Source: Sphingosinicella xenopeptidilytica (GTDB lineage: Bacteria > Pseudomonadota > Alphaproteobacteria > Sphingomonadales > Sphingomonadaceae). From it: DNA of 64,000 nt. Below the pieces are notes generated by a model, which saw only the letters and a program-made list of their open reading frames with translations, did no database searches and was not told the origin of the DNA. The translations under genes and the position numbers were made by a program. Each line of letters begins with the position of its first letter. The first letter of the stretch is position 1. Positions 59,239 through 64,000 of the stretch are shown piece by piece. The stretch lies in the NCBI RefSeq assembly GCF_042676985.1, contig NZ_JBHTIK010000015.1, positions 496,001-560,000 of the forward strand, read 5' to 3'.

Positions 59239-61662
59239 ATGCGCCGTTCGACTGCACTCGTTTTTGTATCCTTCATCGCGGCATCCACGGCCCATGCGCA
59301 GGTCGACGCGGCGGAGACGGTGACCATCTATCGCGATGGCTTCGGCGTGCCGCACGTGCAGGCCGAAACCTCGGATGCCGTGATGTTCGGCGCCGGCTAC
59401 GCGATCGCGCAGGATCGTCTCGCCACGATGGAACTGGCGCGGCACAACACGCAGGGTCGCCGCGCCGAGCTTCTGGGGGCGTCGGCGATCGAAATGGACA
59501 AAGTCATGCGCGGCCGCAAGCTCTCCGATGCCGTGCTGATGCAGCGTTATCGCGCGCTCGCACCCGAGCACCGCAAGATGATCCAGGCCATGGTCGATGG
59601 GATCAATAAACGCGTCGACGAAGTGAATGCCGATCCCGGGCGCCTGACGCCGCTCGAATTCCTCCGCTGGGGCATCAAGCCAACGCGCTGGAGCCTCGTC
59701 GAATATCTCGCCCTGATCACCGCGGCGCCGCTCGGCCGCGACACCTATGAAATCCGGAATCTCGAATTCCTGAAGGAGATGACGGATCGCTACGGCCGCG
59801 AAAAGGCCTGGCAGATCTTCAACGATGTCGTGCCGATCTCCGACCCGGATTCACCAACGACCATTCCGGCGGGCGACGACCTCGCGCCCGCGCGGCCCAC
59901 GCCCGTGCCGGTCCTCGCCCCGGCTCAACTCCCGTCCAGCAGCGTCACGTCGGCGGCGATGCAAACGGCACCGATCGAACCTGTGAAGGGCGCGAGCCGC
60001 TGCATGGTCATCGGCCCGGAAAAATCGGCCAGCGGCAAAGTCCTGATGCTTGAAGCCACCGCCGACGGCCCCGAAATCCACCTGCACGGCGGCGGTTTCG
60101 ACAATGCGGGTTTCGGCTCGACCGGCTGGGGTGTCCCTACGATGGGACGCGGGGCCCAGCACGGCTGGCTCCTCGTATCGGGTAGTAGCGAAGCCGGCAC
60201 GGTGTTCGCCGAAAAGCTCAATCCCAGGAACCGCTACGAATACTGGCACAAAGGCGCATGGCGGAAAATGGAACGCCGCACCGAGACCTTCAAGGTCAAG
60301 GACGCGGCGCCCGTCACCCATGAGGTCGCCTGGACGATCCATGGCCCCGTGATCGCCTGGAATACCGAAAGTGACACTGCCTATTCGCAGCAGATGGGCG
60401 TTCACGGCAGGGAGCTCGACACATGGGTCGCCTTCGCCGAAATGGGCCGCGCGAAGAGTCTGGCCGAGTTCAAGGAAAAGGGTGTCGACCGTCTCGGCTG
60501 GAATCTCGGCGCGTGCTACGGCGGCGAAGATGGCACGATCGCCTATTTCGAAGCGGGCGCGCTCCCGAAAAAGGCCGCCGGTGTCGACCCGCGCCTGCCG
60601 ACGCCCGGCACGGGCGAATATGAATGGACCGGTTTCCTGACACCGGACGAAAAGCCGCACATGGTCAACCCGCGTCAGGGCTATCTCTTTTCGTGGAACA
60701 GCAAGGCGACGGGCTGGTCGCAGGAGGGCGACAACGCCCGCATCGGCGCGACCTTCCGCACCTGGCTCGGCGACCGGCTCGCCAAGGCGGGCCAGTCGCT
60801 GACACTGCTCGACATGCGCGAATTCAACGGCCAGATTTTCAACGCACTCGGCGCGGTCGACCGCAATCAGGCCGCGCCCGACTTTTTCGCACCCTATTTC
60901 CGGGCAGCGATAGCAGCGAGCGACGATCCAGAGGTGAAGCGCGCCGGCGAATATATGCTGAGTTTCAACGGGCTGTATCAGGATCGCGACGGCGACCACA
61001 GATACGACAATCCGGGCCTGACGCTGTACCGCGCGTGGCTGGAGATCGCACCGCGGGCGCTGTTCGGCGAGGATATGGGCGATTGGTGGAAGAAGATCGA
61101 TGCCGATCGCTACCTAACCTATCAATCGAGCCTACTCCTGCGCGCGTTTCAGGGCGATACTGCCGGAGCCCCGCTGGCCGTCGATTACTTCAACGGCCGC
61201 GACCGCACCGCCGTGATGATCGATACGATCAAGACGACGATCGCGGAGATCAAAGGGCGCTTTCCGGGCAAGGACATGGCCGAGTGGAAGCAGCCGATCT
61301 TCTGGAAATATTTCGATGCATCGCTCGAAACGCCCGACCGTCCGCAAATGGCGGAAGATGCACCCGAACGCCGCCTCTCCGCCGTCCTGCGGCTCGGGCC
61401 GACGATGGCGCCGCACAACGGCGGCGAGAGCTGGGTCGGCCTGATGGAGATTGGGCGCGATCGACGCGCGCTTTATTCGGTCGTCGACGCGGGCGGCCAG
61501 AACCTGTTCATCGATCCCGACGGCAAAGGCAATCCCCATCTTACCGACCAAACGATGATGCATGAGACCAACGAGCTGAAGAAGATTTCGCTCGCGCCAG
61601 ATGAGATACGCAGGACCGCGGCATCGAGCTTCACGCTCGAATATCGGCCCCGGGCGCGTTAG
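59239..61662 (+). CDS. Penicillin acylase-family Ntn hydrolase
   Basis: An 807-residue exported enzyme. The signal peptide is MRRSTALVFVSFIAASTAHAQ, then an alpha chain opening TVTIYRDGFGVPHVQAET (the typical N-terminal motif) up to about residue 250. The autoprocessing point is in VKGASRCMVIGP, where the beta chain would start with Ser253. The family usually has Ser-Asn here; this protein has Ser-Arg (Arg254). The beta chain continues with LHGGGFDNAGFGSTGWGVPT, EVAWTIHGPVIAW and the conserved HNGGESWVGLMEI near the end. It hydrolyses an amide in the periplasm: N-acyl amino acid, acyl homoserine lactone or beta-lactam side chain are alternatives. The following gene is 3 bases away. Confidence 0.88.
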   Translation: MRRSTALVFVSFIAASTAHAQVDAAETVTIYRDGFGVPHVQAETSDAVMFGAGYAIAQDRLATMELARHNTQGRRAELLGASAIEMDKVMRGRKLSDAVLMQRYRALAPEHRKMIQAMVDGINKRVDEVNADPGRLTPLEFLRWGIKPTRWSLVEYLALITAAPLGRDTYEIRNLEFLKEMTDRYGREKAWQIFNDVVPISDPDSPTTIPAGDDLAPARPTPVPVLAPAQLPSSSVTSAAMQTAPIEPVKGASRCMVIGPEKSASGKVLMLEATADGPEIHLHGGGFDNAGFGSTGWGVPTMGRGAQHGWLLVSGSSEAGTVFAEKLNPRNRYEYWHKGAWRKMERRTETFKVKDAAPVTHEVAWTIHGPVIAWNTESDTAYSQQMGVHGRELDTWVAFAEMGRAKSLAEFKEKGVDRLGWNLGACYGGEDGTIAYFEAGALPKKAAGVDPRLPTPGTGEYEWTGFLTPDEKPHMVNPRQGYLFSWNSKATGWSQEGDNARIGATFRTWLGDRLAKAGQSLTLLDMREFNGQIFNALGAVDRNQAAPDFFAPYFRAAIAASDDPEVKRAGEYMLSFNGLYQDRDGDHRYDNPGLTLYRAWLEIAPRALFGEDMGDWWKKIDADRYLTYQSSLLLRAFQGDTAGAPLAVDYFNGRDRTAVMIDTIKTTIAEIKGRFPGKDMAEWKQPIFWKYFDASLETPDRPQMAEDAPERRLSAVLRLGPTMAPHNGGESWVGLMEIGRDRRALYSVVDAGGQNLFIDPDGKGNPHLTDQTMMHETNELKKISLAPDEIRRTAASSFTLEYRPRAR

Positions 61663-61665
61663 CCC

Positions 61666-63066
61666 ATGCGTCAGACACCCACGGTTTCACCGGAGACGAT
61701 CGGCAGCTACTGGCTCGCGAGCTGTGACGATGATCTGACCCCGCGTCCCGCGCTTGCCGGAGATGAGATCGTCGATGTCGCGATCATGGGCGGCGGCTTC
61801 TCGGGGCTCTGGACCGCCTATTTCCTGCAGCGACACAACCCGGACCTCTCCATCGCGATCGTCGAGCGGCAATATTGCGGCTTCGGTGCATCGGGCCGCA
61901 ACGGCGGCTGGTGCTCGCCGCGCTTTCCGATCAATCCCTCCGCGCTCACACGCCGCTTCGGGATCGAGACGGCCCGATCGATGCTGCTCGCCCAACAGGC
62001 GATGGTCGATGAGGTCGGCCAAATCTGCACGGAAGAAGGCATCGACGCGCATTTCAATCCGGCGGGTGTGTTGACGCTTGCCCGCAGCACCGATCAATTG
62101 CCGTCGCTGCGAAATTCGTTCGATGCTTATGCCAAGCTCGGCATGACAGATGGCTGCGAACTTCTGGATGCCAGCCAAGCGCAGGAGGCCGTGAACGCGA
62201 CCGAGGTGCACGGCGCGTTCCGTCTGCGCGCGGGTGCCACCATCCACCCCGGCCGCCTCGTGCGCGGACTGGCGCGTGCGCTCGAGCGGCGCGGCATCCG
62301 CATCTACGAGGGAACCGAAGTGCTGCGCGCCATCGATGGTGCCGAGCCCGCGCTTGTCACTTCCGGGGGGACGATCCGCGCACGGCGCGCCGTCCTGCTC
62401 GCGGGTGAGGCCTTCATGACCAGCCAAGCCGAATATCGCCGCCGACTGATCCCCATGGCCTCGACGATCATGCTGACGGCGCCGCTCACTGCGGAACAGT
62501 GGAAGCAGGTCGGATGGAGCGGCGGCGAATGCCTCAGCTCCTATGTTCACACGACCAATTATCTCTCGCGCACCGCTGACGGGCGTATCCTGTTCGGCAG
62601 CCGCGGCGCACCCTATCGCTATGGTTCGGACATGTGCGAGACAGCTCTCAGGGAGAATGCCAATTTCGGCTGGATTCGTGATCGGCTGCTCGAATGGTGG
62701 CCATCGCTCGAAAACGTCCCCTTCACGCATCGATGGGCCGGTTATCTCGGTATTCCGCGCGACTGGCTGCCGACCGTTCATTTCGATCCCGAGCGCCGCG
62801 TTGGGCACAGCTACGGTTACACGGGCCACGGCGTCATCACGAGCGCGATTTGTGCGCGGGCGCTTGCCGGGCTCGTTGCCGGTCATGCTCCAGGCGCGCA
62901 CGCCCCCTATCTCCGCCAGCAAGCGCCGAACTGGGAGGTCGAACCGCTGCGATGGGCGGGCATCCGCTATGTGCAGAACGCCTTCCTGCGGATGGATCTT
63001 GCGGAGGCCGCCGGGCAGCAGCCTCCGCTGGATTCTGGTCTCGCGAAATATCTGGGCGAGCCGTAA
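61666..63066 (+). CDS. FAD-dependent oxidoreductase (DAO family)
   Basis: A 466-residue amine/amino-acid oxidoreductase of the DAO family. The Rossmann FAD motif is VDVAIMGGGFSGLWTAYFLQ, followed by FGASGRNGGWCSPRFP, a typical PuuB/glycine-oxidase-type flavin loop. The C-terminal end has YGYTGHGVITSAICARALAG. PuuB-like enzymes oxidise gamma-glutamylputrescine; relatives act on other amines or amino acids. It would oxidise the amine freed by the preceding amide hydrolases. It begins 3 bases after the penicillin acylase stop. There is no signal peptide. Confidence 0.87.
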   Translation: MRQTPTVSPETIGSYWLASCDDDLTPRPALAGDEIVDVAIMGGGFSGLWTAYFLQRHNPDLSIAIVERQYCGFGASGRNGGWCSPRFPINPSALTRRFGIETARSMLLAQQAMVDEVGQICTEEGIDAHFNPAGVLTLARSTDQLPSLRNSFDAYAKLGMTDGCELLDASQAQEAVNATEVHGAFRLRAGATIHPGRLVRGLARALERRGIRIYEGTEVLRAIDGAEPALVTSGGTIRARRAVLLAGEAFMTSQAEYRRRLIPMASTIMLTAPLTAEQWKQVGWSGGECLSSYVHTTNYLSRTADGRILFGSRGAPYRYGSDMCETALRENANFGWIRDRLLEWWPSLENVPFTHRWAGYLGIPRDWLPTVHFDPERRVGHSYGYTGHGVITSAICARALAGLVAGHAPGAHAPYLRQQAPNWEVEPLRWAGIRYVQNAFLRMDLAEAAGQQPPLDSGLAKYLGEP

Positions 63067-63078
63067 ACGGCAGCCGCC

Positions 63079-64000
63079 TTATTTCGTCCCTGCCTGCAGC
63101 ACCTTTTCAAGCCCCGGAACAAAACCCGCACCGGTCTTCAACTCGACCTGCGATCCGACAAGGTCGTCGCCATAGGGCTCCGCTTTCCCTCCGAGACACT
63201 TCGAGAGGAAATGTTCGGCGATCGCAGCGAAGGAAATGTTGCTTTCATCCTTCGCATAGACGTGGCCCTCGTCGGGGTAAAAGGCATAGGTCACCGGCTT
63301 CCCGCGCGCCTTCAGCGCATCGACGATTTCCTGCGACTGATCGGGAAAGATGCGCGGATCGTTGGCGCCGTTTGTGACGAGCAGCGGCTTCGAGATCGCA
63401 TCGACGCGGGAGATCGGAGACCGCCGCAACAAGTCCGCCGCACCTTCGGGGGTCGACGGATCGCCCATCCGATTGAGGAATTGCGGCTTCTGCCACGTCC
63501 ACCATTCGGGCATCGCGGAGGCCAGCCGCACGAGATTGCTGGGCCCGGCCAGGTCCACGCCGCACTGGAACGTATCGGGCGTGAAGCTCAGCGACACGAG
63601 CGTCGAATAGCCGCCATAGGACAGCCCCATCACCGCAACGCGATCCTTGGCCGTCACGCCTTTGCCGATAGCCCACTGGACGGCATCGAGCAGGTCGTCA
63701 TGCATCGTTTCGGACCATTTCCTGTCGGCCTTCGCCATGAAGGCGCTTCCGAAGCCGCTCGATCCACGAAAATTCACCGATAGAACCGCATAGCCCCTGT
63801 CCGCGAGCCAGGCGTGCTGCGGATCGAACGCCAGATCGTCGCGCAGCCAAGGCCCGCCGTGGACGAGGAGAACGAGCGGCGCGGGCTTTACGGGCATACC
63901 GTTCGCACCAAGCTTCGCACCCGTGGGAAGCGTCAGATAGCTCGGCAGACTGAGCCCGTCGCGCGACGTGATGGTCACAGGCGTGCGGCGCGCGAGCGCC
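63079..64000 (-). CDS. S9-family (prolyl oligopeptidase-like) serine peptidase, C-terminal part
   Basis: The 307 visible residues are the alpha/beta-hydrolase catalytic domain of an S9 peptidase (acylaminoacyl-peptidase/DPP4 type). LVLLVHGGPWLRDDLAFDPQ and YAVLSVNFRGSSGFGSAFM form the oxyanion region. The nucleophile Ser is in VMGLSYGGYSTLVSLS. The acid residue is in TNGANDPRIFPDQS and the His in YPDEGHVYAKDE. The N-terminal propeller domain lies beyond base 64000 and the frame is open there. It is convergent with the catabolic operon, ending 12 bases away, and might supply oligopeptide cleavage. Confidence 0.9.
   Translation of the reverse strand, partial: ALARRTPVTITSRDGLSLPSYLTLPTGAKLGANGMPVKPAPLVLLVHGGPWLRDDLAFDPQHAWLADRGYAVLSVNFRGSSGFGSAFMAKADRKWSETMHDDLLDAVQWAIGKGVTAKDRVAVMGLSYGGYSTLVSLSFTPDTFQCGVDLAGPSNLVRLASAMPEWWTWQKPQFLNRMGDPSTPEGAADLLRRSPISRVDAISKPLLVTNGANDPRIFPDQSQEIVDALKARGKPVTYAFYPDEGHVYAKDESNISFAAIAEHFLSKCLGGKAEPYGDDLVGSQVELKTGAGFVPGLEKVLQAGTK

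Noticed and set aside
1..64000. CRISPR array or complete insertion sequence
   Set aside because: No regularly spaced direct repeats and no transposase gene were seen; the only mobile-type feature is the non-coding palindrome at 13.45 kb.

Overview
The window is GC-rich, densely packed DNA from an alphaproteobacterium, most likely a sphingomonad (Sphingomonadales). That placement is inferred from the combination of XrtA/PEP-CTERM regulators (prsK, prsR, prsT) beside an exopolysaccharide sugar transferase, several large TonB-dependent receptors, an M81 (MlrC-type) peptidase, a gene-transfer-agent style holin/endolysin pair and a heme A synthase. No plasmid replication gene, CRISPR array, rRNA or complete transposon was seen. 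Two tRNA genes are present: tRNA-Pro(GGG) and tRNA-Ser(GCT).

Housekeeping half (1-34 kb). The left edge holds an ArgD-like aminotransferase and an HglS-type 2-oxoadipate dioxygenase, divergent from a LysR regulator. Then come ctaA, the rplM-rpsI operon with a candidate attenuator hairpin and a clear terminator, a GMC oxidoreductase with an acidic tail, a DsbD/ScsB-type thiol reductase with a redoxin, a lone motA, argC with a GNAT and a gamma carbonic anhydrase, an SDR and a YVTN beta-propeller protein. A 142-bp MITE-like palindrome flanked by TA supplies the stop codons of the two genes around it. A compact three-gene operon with an XRE regulator (15.7-17.2 kb) sits beside a holin/endolysin pair and tRNA-Pro. 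At 18.5-27.4 kb lies the XrtA/PEP-CTERM regulatory and exopolysaccharide block (prsT, prsR, prsK, sugar transferase, manC). tRNA-Ser, a topoisomerase IB and a divergent solitary MreB follow. The D-alanine catabolic operon alr-dadA-ridA with a divergent Lrp regulator, a frameshifted DUF72 gene and an HWE histidine kinase close this part.

Catabolic half (35-64 kb). Three neighbouring accessory units appear to take up and dismantle amide- or peptide-like compounds. Unit 1 (35.7-49.1 kb) is a seven-gene, tightly overlapping minus-strand operon: MlrC-like M81 peptidase, TonB receptor, S12 serine hydrolase, MFS carrier, C45 acyltransferase/hydrolase, secreted SurE-like phosphatase and DSD1/D-threonine-aldolase-like PLP enzyme. 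It diverges from a tetR gene that is followed by an amidase and a 2,3-diaminopropionate ammonia-lyase-like enzyme. Two related 15-bp palindromes, one in each control region, suggest a single TetR regulon. Unit 2 (49.1-53.1 kb) is a leuCD paralogue pair with a fluoroacetate-dehalogenase-like hydrolase, divergent from a LysR gene. Unit 3 (53.2-64 kb) is a TonB receptor, an AbgT transporter, an M20 amidohydrolase, a penicillin-acylase family Ntn hydrolase, a FAD oxidoreductase and, convergent, an S9 peptidase cut by the window edge.

The most interesting candidate for an undescribed system is unit 1. It combines S12, M81, C45, amidase, D-beta-hydroxy-amino-acid and diaminopropionate enzymes. This recalls the microcystin (mlr) pathway but lacks mlrA, and points to a non-ribosomal-type peptide or related amide as substrate. 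Other items of note are the three-gene XRE operon, the GTA-type lysis pair, the solitary MreB with altered nucleotide-binding motifs, the MITE, and a dehalogenase homologue with a changed halide-site residue.
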